Assembly: GCA_964611275.1 (NCBI GenBank)
Contig: CAZSZS010000147.1
Span: forward strand, 1-50,787
Source: WJMT01 sp964611275
GTDB taxonomy: Bacteria; Acidobacteriota; Aminicenantia; Aminicenantales; Aminicenantaceae
Length of the DNA: 50,787 bases
Direction: 5' to 3'
Position 1 is the first letter of the stretch; every line of letters begins with the position of its first letter. The position numbers and the translations under genes are program-made. Shown here piece by piece: positions 15,641 to 24,737 of the stretch. A model generated the notes under the pieces. That model was not told the DNA's origin. It did no database searches and saw only the letters and a list, made by a program, of their open reading frames with translations.

Positions 15641-17083
15641 ATGAGAAAAAGCGTCGTTTTATTATTATTACTCGCAGCTTCTGTTGTTCTGGCCCAGGCC
15701 TCTCAAAAATATAAGCCTTCGTGGGAATCACTTGACCAGCGCCCTATTCCTGAATGGTTTCTTGATGCCAAATTCGGGATATTCATACACTGGGGTGTGT
15801 ATTCAGTGCCTGCCTGGAGAAGGGTCACAGAAGGTCTGTACGCCTCTTATGCGGAATGGTACTATGCCCGCGTGATGTTTGATAAAGAGAGCAGAGGCCG
15901 GGAATTCCATATCAAAAATTTCGGCAAAGATTTTGAATACAGGGATTTTGCCCCTCTTTTCAAGGCCGAGCTTTTTGATCCTGACCAGTGGGCCGGGCTT
16001 TTTGCCCGTTCAGGAGCAAAATATGTGGTCCTGACTTCCAAACACCATGACGGATTCTGTCTTTGGCCCACCAAGAGCCCGTATAAAAAAGGATGGAACA
16101 GCATGGATTCAGGACCAAAAAGGGACCTTGTCGGGGATTTGACAAGAGCAGTGCGGGCTAGAGGGCTGCGTATGGGATTGTATTATTCCATCATCGAATG
16201 GGAGACCAACTGGACCCACAGGACCAAAACAGGTTATTTCATACCAAAAAAACTGGTGGATAAATACGGAATCCCTGAAGACAAGTACATTGATGACCAT
16301 ATGATTCCTCAGCTTATAGAGCTGATAACGACCTATGAACCGGCTCTTATATTCAGCGATGCCGGTGAATGGGATAAGACCGCGAAGGAATGGAAGACCC
16401 TGGATTTTTTGGCCTGGCTGTACAACAGTGCGCCGAATAAAGAGGAAGTCGTGGTCAATGACCGGTTTGGAAAAGATATGCCGGGAAAACACGGAGATTA
16501 CTTCTCGAGCGAGTACGGGGATGCAGAAGGAGTGGGAGCGTTCCATCCATGGGAAGAAAGCCGGGGTATCGGCGGTTCCTATGGATGGAACCGGGATGAA
16601 GATATCGATGATTACAAGACTTCCTCAGAGCTGGTTTATGAGCTGATAGACATAGTGAGCCGTGGAGGCAATCTGTTGCTCAATATCGGGCCCACGGCTG
16701 ACGGACGGATTCCAGTCATCATGCAGCAGCGGCTCATTGATATCGGCAGGTGGCTGAAAGTGAACGGAGAGGCTATTTTTGGAACAAGACACTGGAACGG
16801 GGCCGGTTTGAACCGGGATAAAGAAAAGTCCTGCTTTTTTACAAAAAAAGGAGAGGACCTCTATGTAATATGGACTCAATGGCCCCAACAGGAATTTAAG
16901 GTCACAGGCATTTCAGAAGGAGAAAAGACAGTGGTCAGCCTTCTTGGTTACAGCGGCACGGTGGAATGGAAAAAAGTAGAAAACGGCATGCTCATTATTC
17001 CTCCGTATATAAACCCGGCCACAGAGCCCTGCGATTACGCCTGGACGTTCAAGATTTCTTGCGTTTTCGGGAACGGGAACTAA
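15641..17083 (+). CDS. Alpha-L-fucosidase, GH29, exported
   Basis: A 480-residue glycoside hydrolase of family 29 with a signal peptide (MRKSVVLLLLLAASVVLAQA). The family signature is clear: PEWFLDAKFGIFIHWG, then YVVLTSKHHDGFCLW, then GLYYSIIEW, and the nucleophile Asp240 in ALIFSDAGEWD. RGGNLLLNIGPTADGRI near the C-terminus is also typical. It would release alpha-L-fucose from glycans in the periplasm or outside. The ATG has an AGGAAG site. Its 3' end overlaps the convergent gene 17049-17483 by 35 bp. Confidence 0.9.
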   Translation: MRKSVVLLLLLAASVVLAQASQKYKPSWESLDQRPIPEWFLDAKFGIFIHWGVYSVPAWRRVTEGLYASYAEWYYARVMFDKESRGREFHIKNFGKDFEYRDFAPLFKAELFDPDQWAGLFARSGAKYVVLTSKHHDGFCLWPTKSPYKKGWNSMDSGPKRDLVGDLTRAVRARGLRMGLYYSIIEWETNWTHRTKTGYFIPKKLVDKYGIPEDKYIDDHMIPQLIELITTYEPALIFSDAGEWDKTAKEWKTLDFLAWLYNSAPNKEEVVVNDRFGKDMPGKHGDYFSSEYGDAEGVGAFHPWEESRGIGGSYGWNRDEDIDDYKTSSELVYELIDIVSRGGNLLLNIGPTADGRIPVIMQQRLIDIGRWLKVNGEAIFGTRHWNGAGLNRDKEKSCFFTKKGEDLYVIWTQWPQQEFKVTGISEGEKTVVSLLGYSGTVEWKKVENGMLIIPPYINPATEPCDYAWTFKISCVFGNGN

Positions 17084-17483
17084 AAACCAATAAAATTCCC
17101 GGTATAACAAAAAGAAAGGTTCCGGCAATATGGGCAAAAGACATTCCCATATAAAAGCCCTCGTCTAAACTGCCTCCTCCCCTTGATGATAAACTTGTCA
17201 TAGTAAAGGTATTAACAAATATAATCAGTGAGAAAAAAAGAAGGACAATACCTAAAACAAGTTTCCATCTTTTTTTCCAAGTGGTTATTCCTAGCCAGAG
17301 GGAAACAACCGCAAGGATCGCAAAAAGCATAAAAATGAAATCCAAATCATTGGATACGATTCCCACAGAAACTTGGATAAAAACACTATAGGTAAAAAAT
17401 CCTCCCAGTATTAATAGCAAGACACTTAATATCTTTTTTCCAATGCTGACCTGTTGCTCTGGCTTAGACACTGAATTTTCCAA
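17049..17483 (-). CDS. Four-helix membrane protein, unknown
   Basis: A 144-residue protein with four hydrophobic segments (about 17-36, 48-66, 73-91 and 112-132) and a basic tail SRSRKRKKS. I recognise no family. The start is TTG at 17483, supported by an AAAGGAGGGAATA ribosome site and the absence of any nearby in-frame ATG. A promoter with an 18-bp spacer lies at 17554-17583. The 3' end overlaps the fucosidase gene head to head by 35 bp, which is unusual but both frames look real. Confidence 0.65.
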   Translation of the reverse strand: MENSVSKPEQQVSIGKKILSVLLLILGGFFTYSVFIQVSVGIVSNDLDFIFMLFAILAVVSLWLGITTWKKRWKLVLGIVLLFFSLIIFVNTFTMTSLSSRGGGSLDEGFYMGMSFAHIAGTFLFVIPGILLVFSSRSRKRKKS

Positions 17484-17553
17484 TATTCCCTCCTTTAATA
17501 TTTAGGGAAAAACTCGTTATGAAATTTATGTACTCAAAATGCCTCTCTCACGC

Positions 17554-17583
17554 ATTGTATTAATTGAAAATATTGAAGGTCAA
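17554..17583 (-). promoter_or_regulatory. Promoter, TTGACC-18-TACAAT
   Basis: TTGACC at 17578-17583 and TACAAT at 17554-17559 on the minus strand, 18-bp spacer. It keeps the spacing of the family but not the GGA and TGTR positions. Confidence 0.55.
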
Positions 17584-17667
17584 GAAAAAAAAGTAACAAC
17601 GAGATGAGTATCAATTAAATCAAGCCCTTCCTGCAGGCCCTGGGAATAGGGGTATTGTTCTGTCAAG

Positions 17668-18705
17668 TCAACGGGAAAGCTGGTATTTCATATTTATCAT
17701 ATCAATAAGAAGAGCAAATCCGGTCTCTCTTTTTCCTGCCCCGGGGCCGATAACGGTCACCGGTCCGAGTTCGTCGGTAACAAAGGTCAGCGCATTAACA
17801 GCTTCATTGACACCGGCAAGAGGATCGGATAAAGGGAGTTTCTCGGGCGAGACCGAGGCAAGCACTGAGCCGTCCTTTTGAATCTCGGCCCTTCCGATCA
17901 ATTTCCATCGTTGGCCCTGCTCTCGAGCATGTTTGACGTCATCTATAGAGATGTCTGTGATACCTTTTCTCTTCACATCCGGCCAGGATATTTTTTTCTT
18001 CAGAACAACATTTGTTAAGATAACGACTTTTCCCAGGGCATCAAGCCCTTCCACATCCCCTGTAGGGTCGGCTTCGGCATATCCGAGTTCCTGAGCTTTG
18101 TTCAATGCCTTTTCATAGGGCATCCCTTCCTCCATTCGAGTGAGAATATAGTTGGTTGTCCCATTAAGGATGCCCTTGAATCCGGTGATGTGGATTCCCG
18201 AAAGCGTGTATGTGGCGAGATTCAGTGCCGGGGTACCGGCAAGAACCGTGCCTTCAAATCCATAATAGACGTTGTTTTTCCTTGCTGTCTCTAAGAGCTC
18301 TGCAGCATGCTTGACAGCCGGACCTTTATTGGTCGATATCACATGTTTTCCGGCGTTCAGAGCGGTTTTGATATGAGTGAGTGCCGGCTCCCCTGTTTTT
18401 ACATCCGTATAAGTCACCTCAATGATGGTATCCGCATTGGTCTTTGTAATGGTTTCCAGGCTGTTCATTCCTTTGATACCTTCAGGATAGTCTTCGAGCG
18501 TTTTCTCATCTCTCACAAGAGAGAGGATGTCTCTCATGTTCAAGCCTTTTTCGTCATAGACGGACCCTTTCTTGACGTCTGAGACAGCTACCACGTTCAC
18601 AGAGAGGCCGTATTGTTCTCTGAGCCAGTCTCCCTTTTCAAGAACGATCTCCGTAAAACCCTGGGCCACTGTGCCGTATCCGATAAAAGCAATCTTCACA
18701 TTCAT
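17668..18705 (-). CDS. hom: Homoserine dehydrogenase
   Basis: A 345-residue short-form homoserine dehydrogenase (aspartate semialdehyde to homoserine, NAD(P)-dependent, threonine/methionine branch). The nucleotide-binding loop is IGYGTVAQGF near the N-terminus. The family signature GFKGILNGTTNYIL is followed by YAEADPTGDVEGLDALGK with the catalytic Asp/Lys region. There is no C-terminal ACT domain, so feedback by threonine through that domain is not expected. The ATG has an AAGGAGG site. It starts 18 bp after the sulfatase stop and has no promoter of its own visible, so it may depend on sulfatase transcription. Confidence 0.9.
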   Translation of the reverse strand: MNVKIAFIGYGTVAQGFTEIVLEKGDWLREQYGLSVNVVAVSDVKKGSVYDEKGLNMRDILSLVRDEKTLEDYPEGIKGMNSLETITKTNADTIIEVTYTDVKTGEPALTHIKTALNAGKHVISTNKGPAVKHAAELLETARKNNVYYGFEGTVLAGTPALNLATYTLSGIHITGFKGILNGTTNYILTRMEEGMPYEKALNKAQELGYAEADPTGDVEGLDALGKVVILTNVVLKKKISWPDVKRKGITDISIDDVKHAREQGQRWKLIGRAEIQKDGSVLASVSPEKLPLSDPLAGVNEAVNALTFVTDELGPVTVIGPGAGKRETGFALLIDMINMKYQLSR

Positions 18706-18723
18706 GAGATTTGTTCCTCCTTA

Positions 18724-20136
18724 TTATAAGCCTGGTTTGGAATCATCTTCATAATACCTTTTTTTGTGCTGCTGCGCGAACCGCTGTAGTTCAGCAGCTC
18801 TTTGCGGATACTGTTCGATCACATTATATCTTTCATAGGGATCGTTTCTCATGTCAAACAATGATAGTTCGATTTGATTCAATGTGTATTCACCAGGCAT
18901 TCCATCCCTACCTGCTTTGACTAGTGTGGCGTATTGATGGGGAAGATGCAGTTTCCATCTGCCGTCTCCGCTTATAACGCTTTCAAAACGGTTGTTAGTG
19001 GAAAAAGCATAGTACTGGTGGGGGTTTTCTGCTCCTGGTTTACCAGATATGAGATCCCAAACATTCCTTCCGTCGATTTCATATGCAGGAAGAGAGGCTC
19101 CGGCCAGATAACATAGGGTCGGAAGTATGTCAAGAGAACAAAACGCTTGATCAGAACCTGTATTGGGTTTTATTTTCGCAGGATATTTTATGATACAGCA
19201 GGAACGGGTGCCTCCGTCAAAACTAGTGCCTTTTGCCTCTCTGAAATGAGTTTTTCCCGCATGATCGCCATAACTGATCCAGGGTCCGTTATCAGATGAA
19301 AAAATGACCATTGTTTTGTCTTCAAGGCCGTTCTTTTTCAGCGATTCAGTGATCTGACCCACAGACCAATCGATCTCCATCATGACATCCGCATAAAGGC
19401 CCAGGCCTGATTTTCCTTTGAATTTGTCGCTGCAGAAAAGAGGCACGTGCGGCATGGAATGAGGAACATACAAAAAGAAAGGACGGTTTTTGTTTTTGTT
19501 TATGAAATCAACAGAATGCTCGGTATACCAGGTAGTGAGCATGGATTGATCTTTTGGAAGGACAGGGTCAATGGTTACTGTGTTTTTTTTCCAGTACTGC
19601 AGAGGCCATTGTCCGTAGTATTCGCCGGATTGAGGATGGAATCTCCACATATCATTGGAATACATCAACCCGCACGCTTCATCAAATCCCCGTTCCAGCG
19701 GACGGGTCTCAGGCTGGTCTCCCAAATGCCATTTTCCAAACACTCCTGTGGTGTATCCGTGTGCCTTAAGCAACTCACCTATTGTAGCGAACTCCGGATC
19801 AAGGCCTCTGGCTCGAGGTCCGAGGGCTCCGAATACTTTAGTATGACCGGGATAGCATCCTGTGAGGAGAGAAGCGCGTGAAGCAGAACAAACCGCCTGG
19901 GGTACATAAAAATTATTGAAACGGCAGCCCTGTTGAGCCAGGCTGTTGACATGAGGTGTCGGATAATCAGGAAGACCGAATGGTTTGAAATCCGCCCACC
20001 CCGAATCATCAAGAAAGATAATCACAAAATTAGGGGGTTTCGAGTTTTCTGGTTTATGGTTACAGGAAAACCCCTGGGCTGCCATGAAAACGGCGATTGT
20101 TTTTAAAAAATCTCTTCTTGTCTGGATGGATGGCAT
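18724..20136 (-). CDS. Tat-exported sulfatase
   Basis: A 470-residue arylsulfatase-type enzyme. The N-terminus has a twin-arginine motif TRRDFLK (6-12) and a hydrophobic stretch ending in GFSC, so it may be a Tat-exported lipoprotein. Metal-binding Asp43-Asp44 lie in IIFLDDSGW. The formylglycine motif is CSASR (Cys83 to Arg87) in CSASRASLLTG; Cys83 must be converted to formylglycine by a maturase not seen here. GKWHLGD follows as usual. It would remove sulfate esters from glycans or small molecules in the periplasm. Promoter at 20168-20197; homoserine dehydrogenase follows 18 bp downstream. Confidence 0.85.
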   Translation of the reverse strand: MPSIQTRRDFLKTIAVFMAAQGFSCNHKPENSKPPNFVIIFLDDSGWADFKPFGLPDYPTPHVNSLAQQGCRFNNFYVPQAVCSASRASLLTGCYPGHTKVFGALGPRARGLDPEFATIGELLKAHGYTTGVFGKWHLGDQPETRPLERGFDEACGLMYSNDMWRFHPQSGEYYGQWPLQYWKKNTVTIDPVLPKDQSMLTTWYTEHSVDFINKNKNRPFFLYVPHSMPHVPLFCSDKFKGKSGLGLYADVMMEIDWSVGQITESLKKNGLEDKTMVIFSSDNGPWISYGDHAGKTHFREAKGTSFDGGTRSCCIIKYPAKIKPNTGSDQAFCSLDILPTLCYLAGASLPAYEIDGRNVWDLISGKPGAENPHQYYAFSTNNRFESVISGDGRWKLHLPHQYATLVKAGRDGMPGEYTLNQIELSLFDMRNDPYERYNVIEQYPQRAAELQRFAQQHKKRYYEDDSKPGL

Positions 20137-20167
20137 GGTTGTCTCCCTCTAAATAGAGGCATGTCTC

Positions 20168-20197
20168 ATCATATACATAAGAAATAAACCCAGTCAA
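20168..20197 (-). promoter_or_regulatory. Promoter, TTGACT-18-TATGAT
   Basis: TTGACT at 20192-20197 and TATGAT at 20168-20173 on the minus strand, 18-bp spacer starting GGG and ending TTATGTA. It drives the sulfatase and probably homoserine dehydrogenase. Confidence 0.75.
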
Positions 20198-20224
20198 TGA
20201 TAAATACGATGGTGTCTTTTTCCT

Positions 20225-21034
20225 TTAGCCTTCTTTAGCCATGTGGACCACATGTTGTGGAAACGGGATTTCTATATCTTCTAAATCAAATCGTTCTTTG
20301 ATGGTACGGGTAAGGTCGAATTTCACATCCCAGTAATCTTCTTTTTTTACCCACGGACGCACGATGAAATTCACACTTGAATCCGCCAGCTCCGCCACTG
20401 CGACTTGAACAGCCGGTTTTTTCAGGATCCTTTTATCCGCTTTCAGGATTTTATTTATCGTTTCATAGGCTTTGGTTATAGATGAACCGTATCCGATACC
20501 AAATGCCATATCGACTCTTCGGATATCATTAGCGGAGAAATTCTTGATGATATCTGAATTTAGCTTACTGTTAGGAACAATGACTTTGACGTTATCAGGA
20601 GTGGCAAGGATTGTGTTGAATAAACCAATCTCTTTGACAGTCCCCGCGATTCCGGCTGCATTGATAAAGTCTTCCACTTTAAAAGGCCGAAAGATGAGGA
20701 TCATGACTCCTGAAGCGAAATTGCTCAGAGAACCTTGAAGAGCAAATCCTATGGCGAATCCAAGAGCTCCCAGAACCGCTACAAAGGATGCGGTCTGCAC
20801 TCCAAATTTAGCCAGAGCCGCAATGAAGGCAAAAGCAAGGATAAGAGTGAATGTCAAGCTGCCAACGAATCCAATGATAGCCTTATCGACATCTGTTTTT
20901 CTCATCATCTTTTTTACGATTTTGCGTGCTAATCCTGCCGCAATTCGGCCGAGTATCAAAATCAGGATGGCTCCTATGATTTTCAGCCCGTACGTTGTAG
21001 CAAAGACAACCAATTGATCCATAAAAGTTTCCAT
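20225..21034 (-). CDS. Small-conductance mechanosensitive channel, MscS family
   Basis: A 269-residue inner-membrane channel of minimal MscS size. Three membrane segments are visible; the third, pore-lining one is the Gly/Ala-rich stretch around GALGFAIGFALQG, followed by SNFASGVMILIFRPFKVEDFI, the family hallmark leading into the beta domain. The cytoplasmic domain contains TPDNVKVIVPNSKL. It would open on membrane tension and protect against osmotic downshock. The promoter is at 21137-21166 and the ATG has an AAGGAGATAA ribosome site. Monocistronic. Confidence 0.9.
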   Translation of the reverse strand: METFMDQLVVFATTYGLKIIGAILILILGRIAAGLARKIVKKMMRKTDVDKAIIGFVGSLTFTLILAFAFIAALAKFGVQTASFVAVLGALGFAIGFALQGSLSNFASGVMILIFRPFKVEDFINAAGIAGTVKEIGLFNTILATPDNVKVIVPNSKLNSDIIKNFSANDIRRVDMAFGIGYGSSITKAYETINKILKADKRILKKPAVQVAVAELADSSVNFIVRPWVKKEDYWDVKFDLTRTIKERFDLEDIEIPFPQHVVHMAKEG

Positions 21035-21136
21035 TCGTTATCTCCTTAAAATATTTGATTAAAAAAATTACGATTTCTCAAAGCAATGATTATTTTCATC
21101 CCCTAGATGTTCATCCTATGAATGATTGTATTAGTT

Positions 21137-21166
21137 ATCATACACACAAGAAATGAATCCGGTCAA
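21137..21166 (-). promoter_or_regulatory. Promoter, TTGACC-18-TATGAT
   Basis: TTGACC at 21161-21166 and TATGAT at 21137-21142 on the minus strand. The 18-bp spacer begins GGATTC and ends TGTGTG. It drives the MscS gene. Confidence 0.75.
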
Positions 21167-21206
21167 ATGAAAAAAGACGGCACCGCCTCGAACCTCTGAA
21201 AAGGAA

Positions 21207-21235
21207 TTGAAAATAAATGAGTAATGTGTTAATTT
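21207..21235 (+). promoter_or_regulatory. Possible promoter of the ABC operon, TTGAAA-17-TAATTT
   Basis: TTGAAA at 21207-21212 and TAATTT at 21230-21235, 17-bp spacer. Transcription from here would begin after the in-frame ATG at 21217 and supports the start at 21286. The -10 is weak. Confidence 0.35.
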
Positions 21236-21285
21236 GGCTTTTTCTTAGGCTAAAGATATCCTCTAAGAAAGAACGGCTCATTAAA

Positions 21286-22869
21286 ATGAAAAAAACTTTC
21301 TTCATCGTAATGATTTTTCTTGCTGTATATCCCTCTATCAGTGCGGCAAAAATCAATATAAAAAAAAAGGAACAGAACGTTCTGCGCATCGGAACACCGC
21401 AGGAAGTAAAGTCTCCGAATGTTTTTGGTGATTATAACATGAGTATCTTTATCAATATCTCGAATCCTCCCCTTATGAAAATAGACCCCCAGGGTCATAT
21501 CACCGGACTGACTGCCAGTAAGGTCCATATGTCTCAAGATTTCACCGAGTGGACGTTTATCATACGAGATGATCTCTATTGGAGCGATGGGACAAAGTTC
21601 AGTGCAGATGATGTTCTCTTTTCGATCGTGTACACAGGAAAACACTATCCCTATGCAGCATGGATAAAGAACACGGTGGAGTCTGCAGAGCTGGTTGATG
21701 AAAACACAGTAAGGATAAAATTCAGCAGGCCTTACACCAGGCTAGATCTTGAATTCACCTCGTATAACATCTTTCCAAAGCACATTTATGAGGATATTTA
21801 TGACCCCATGAATCATCTTAATTCAGGGGAAAATATCGGGTTTGGCCCCTTTTTCATCCAGGACATAGATCTGAATGCAGGCGTCATACGTTTCTCCAGG
21901 AATCCTTACTGGCAGGGTCGTCAGCCTCATATCAACGGATTCGAAATACACATGTATAAAAATACAGACATTCTGTCTCTTGCTTTAGAAAAAGGCGATG
22001 TGGATACTTACTATAAATATGCCTCATCTTACCCTTATGCCAATATAGAACGGCTGAAAAAAACCGATGCGTTTGATTTTTTCACCAAACTCAACATAGG
22101 ACTTGTCTTTATGGCATTTAATCTTAAGCAGGGAGCTACAACAGACCTAGATTTTCGCAAAGCCCTTTCTTATGCCGTTGACTATAATGAAATACTCCAG
22201 TTGGATGCCCTGGGCTTTGGTAAAATCCCTACCCGTGGTTTTGTTCCTCCAAGCATGGCAGGTTATACAGAGAGCGAAGATTTGGAGTATGACCCTGATA
22301 GAGCCCGCCTGATTCTCTCAGATGCAGGATATGCAGATCGGGACAAAGATGGATTTCTCGAGGACCGGAAAGGTCAGGAGATTTCCCTGTCCCTTTTGGT
22401 CCGAGATGATTGGGCAAGAATAGGAGAGCTTCTGGAAAATTACTTTGCACAGATAGGGATCAAGACAGCTGTCCGTTTTCTCGATTTAAACAGCTGGGTG
22501 GCTGCTAAAGACCATTATGATTATGATGTTCTCGTTGCGAGGAGTACGCCATGGGGAATGTTCATGCATGCAAATTGGGGTACAGGATACTTTGATTCGC
22601 GCAGAACCGGGCAGGGTGTTCTTCACAATGTGGATGATCCTTCTTTCCTCAAACTCTGTGATGAAATCCTTGCCAGCGGTGACCCTCAAAAACTCAAGGG
22701 GCTTGCCAGATCAGTGCAGATGTATTATGCGGAGAAAATACCTGCCGTAGCCCTTTACTGGAACGAAATAGTGACCCCTTTAAAAAAAGAATTCTCGGGA
22801 TGGAAGCACAGTCCTCTCTATGGTATATACAACATTGATTCTTTTATATCCGTACGAAAAACGGAATAG
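21286..22869 (+). CDS. ABC transporter substrate-binding protein, family 5
   Basis: A 527-residue periplasmic binding protein of family 5 (peptides, nickel, opines and similar). The signal peptide is MKKTFFIVMIFLAVYPSISA. Family landmarks are LYWSDGTKFSADDVLFSI and then DLDFRKALSYAVDYNEI. The open frame extends to 21217, but a 23-residue extension before the signal peptide would be unusual and the candidate promoter lies inside it, so I place the start at 21286. It is the first gene of a five-gene ABC operon (16 bp to the next gene). The ligand cannot be read from sequence; the TonB receptor downstream hints at a large or chelated ligand. Confidence 0.85.
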   Translation: MKKTFFIVMIFLAVYPSISAAKINIKKKEQNVLRIGTPQEVKSPNVFGDYNMSIFINISNPPLMKIDPQGHITGLTASKVHMSQDFTEWTFIIRDDLYWSDGTKFSADDVLFSIVYTGKHYPYAAWIKNTVESAELVDENTVRIKFSRPYTRLDLEFTSYNIFPKHIYEDIYDPMNHLNSGENIGFGPFFIQDIDLNAGVIRFSRNPYWQGRQPHINGFEIHMYKNTDILSLALEKGDVDTYYKYASSYPYANIERLKKTDAFDFFTKLNIGLVFMAFNLKQGATTDLDFRKALSYAVDYNEILQLDALGFGKIPTRGFVPPSMAGYTESEDLEYDPDRARLILSDAGYADRDKDGFLEDRKGQEISLSLLVRDDWARIGELLENYFAQIGIKTAVRFLDLNSWVAAKDHYDYDVLVARSTPWGMFMHANWGTGYFDSRRTGQGVLHNVDDPSFLKLCDEILASGDPQKLKGLARSVQMYYAEKIPAVALYWNEIVTPLKKEFSGWKHSPLYGIYNIDSFISVRKTE

Positions 22870-22884
22870 AAAGACTAAATCAAG

Positions 22885-23832
22885 ATGCCTGTTTTCTACA
22901 AAAAAGCCTTAAGATATGCGCTGACCTTAATCACGATCATATCTCTTAATTTTTTCATTCCCCGGCTTATGCCCGGAGATCCGGTTATCAATCTGGCGGG
23001 CGAAGAAATTTCATTCAATGAAGATCAGATTGAAATCATCCGAGAAGAAATGGGGCTTACCAAGCCCCTGGGACTTCAATACCTTGACTACTGGAAGGAT
23101 ATTCTTCAGCTGAAACTGGGATATTCCTATCATTTTCATCAGGAAGTAAGCCGGTTGCTTTTCGGAAGGATGCAGTGGACCCTTCTCCTTGTCGGCCTTT
23201 CCGTTGTTTTCGGTGCTTTTATCGGGGCTTTTTTTGGCTCGCGGGCCGGATGGAGATCTGGAAGATTCGGCAGCCGGCTGAGCACCTCACTCTTTCTTTT
23301 TTTCTATTCTGTTCCTCCTTTCTTTATGGCCATCCTTTTTCTCTATTTTTTTGCCTTTAAGCTGGGGGTTTTTCCCCTTAAAGGCTATTACAGGACCGGA
23401 ACGCTTCCGGATATAATCTGGCATCTTGTCCTTCCTGTCCTAGTCCTGACTCTTTTCACAAGTGCACGGAATTTTGTCATCATGCGGGGGTCTGTTCTTC
23501 AGGAAAAAAACCGGCTTTATCCTCTTTTTGCTAGGGCCAAAGGGCTCTCTGACAAACAGGTGTTAAACCGGCATGTGTTCTGGAATGCTTCTCTCCCCTT
23601 GATAACTCTTATTGCCCTTGATTTCGGTTTTATATTCAGTGGAGCGCTGTTTATTGAGATAGTGTTCTCCATGAACGGTATGGGGACTCTTATTTATGAT
23701 TCAATAAAAGCTTTGGATTATCCTGTATTGCAGGGGGCTTTTTTAGTGATAGCCCTCATGGTCGTCTCAGCTAATATCCTTGCGGATATTACCTATTCAC
23801 TTGTCGATCCCCGTGTGAGGCATCAAAGATGA
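22885..23832 (+). CDS. ABC permease, DppB/OppB type
   Basis: A 315-residue inner-membrane permease. It has about six membrane segments, an N-terminal RLMPGDP motif typical of DppB/OppB, and the ATPase-contact loop around LFARAKGLSDKQVLNRHVFWNA. The last codons overlap the next permease by 4 bp, so the two are translationally coupled. It forms one half of the membrane channel for the import operon 21286-26362. Confidence 0.9.
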   Translation: MPVFYKKALRYALTLITIISLNFFIPRLMPGDPVINLAGEEISFNEDQIEIIREEMGLTKPLGLQYLDYWKDILQLKLGYSYHFHQEVSRLLFGRMQWTLLLVGLSVVFGAFIGAFFGSRAGWRSGRFGSRLSTSLFLFFYSVPPFFMAILFLYFFAFKLGVFPLKGYYRTGTLPDIIWHLVLPVLVLTLFTSARNFVIMRGSVLQEKNRLYPLFARAKGLSDKQVLNRHVFWNASLPLITLIALDFGFIFSGALFIEIVFSMNGMGTLIYDSIKALDYPVLQGAFLVIALMVVSANILADITYSLVDPRVRHQR

Positions 23833-24734
23833 AACAGAAAGAGCCCTCTAGATTTAAAGGCCTAATGAAGTTTGATCAAGAAGCAGGCCGGTTCCCCGCT
23901 AGCAGAGCTGGTATGATTGTTTTTATGATTTTTCTTTTTATGGCACTTTTCGCAGGTATTCTGGCCCCCTATGGCCCCAACGAGCGTTTTTCCCCTTATA
24001 AAAGCCCGTCCCATTCCCATCTTCTGGGAACAAATGACATGGGCCATGATATATTGACAGAACTCATCTACGGTTCCAGGGTTTCCCTTCTGGTAGGGAT
24101 CCTTACAGCCTGCCTTGCGACTTGCCTGGGGCTCGTTATCGGACTGGTCTCCGGATATTTTAGGGGGATCACGGATGAAGTGATGATGGCTGTCACCGAT
24201 ATCTTTCTTATGATCCCCAGGATACCTCTTGTGATCATTTGTGCTGTGTTTTTACGGGCGAGCTACTGGCTCATCATACTAGTACTGGGACTCCTCTGGT
24301 GGACCACAACCGTTCGGATCGTCCGTTCAAAAGTCCTGCAGATAAGGGAAATGGGATTTATCGTAAGTGCAGAGACTCTGGGCTTTTCAAAATTTCATAT
24401 TCTTTTCTCTGAAATTCTTCCTAATACTGTTTTCGTGATAATACCTAAGTTCATGCTCACAGTGGCCTCGGCAATGATTGCGGAAGCCTCCCTATCCTTT
24501 CTAGGGCTGGGTGATCCTTCCAGCAAAAGCTGGGGTATGATGATACGGTATGCCTTTGAACGGGGAGGGTTTATCCGTAACATGTGGTGGTGGTATATTC
24601 CCCCGGGCCTGTGCATTTCGGTCTGTGTGCTTTCCATTGTTCTCATGAGCTTCTCTTTGGAAAACAGTGTGGATCGTTTCACGGATTTCGTCAGGGGGTT
24701 GATTCCCTCATTTACCGGGATGAGGAGGGATTAG
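23829..24734 (+). CDS. ABC permease, DppC/OppC type
   Basis: A 301-residue inner-membrane permease, the partner of the preceding gene. It shows the family's YGPNERF and HLLGTNDMGHDILTELIYGSRVS region after the first membrane segment, and the ATPase-contact loop SAETLGFSKFHILFSEILPN. A C-terminal EASLSFLGLGDP is also typical. It overlaps the upstream gene by 4 bp and is followed 3 bp later by the ATPase gene. Confidence 0.9.
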   Translation: MKQKEPSRFKGLMKFDQEAGRFPASRAGMIVFMIFLFMALFAGILAPYGPNERFSPYKSPSHSHLLGTNDMGHDILTELIYGSRVSLLVGILTACLATCLGLVIGLVSGYFRGITDEVMMAVTDIFLMIPRIPLVIICAVFLRASYWLIILVLGLLWWTTTVRIVRSKVLQIREMGFIVSAETLGFSKFHILFSEILPNTVFVIIPKFMLTVASAMIAEASLSFLGLGDPSSKSWGMMIRYAFERGGFIRNMWWWYIPPGLCISVCVLSIVLMSFSLENSVDRFTDFVRGLIPSFTGMRRD

Positions 24735-24737
24735 AAG

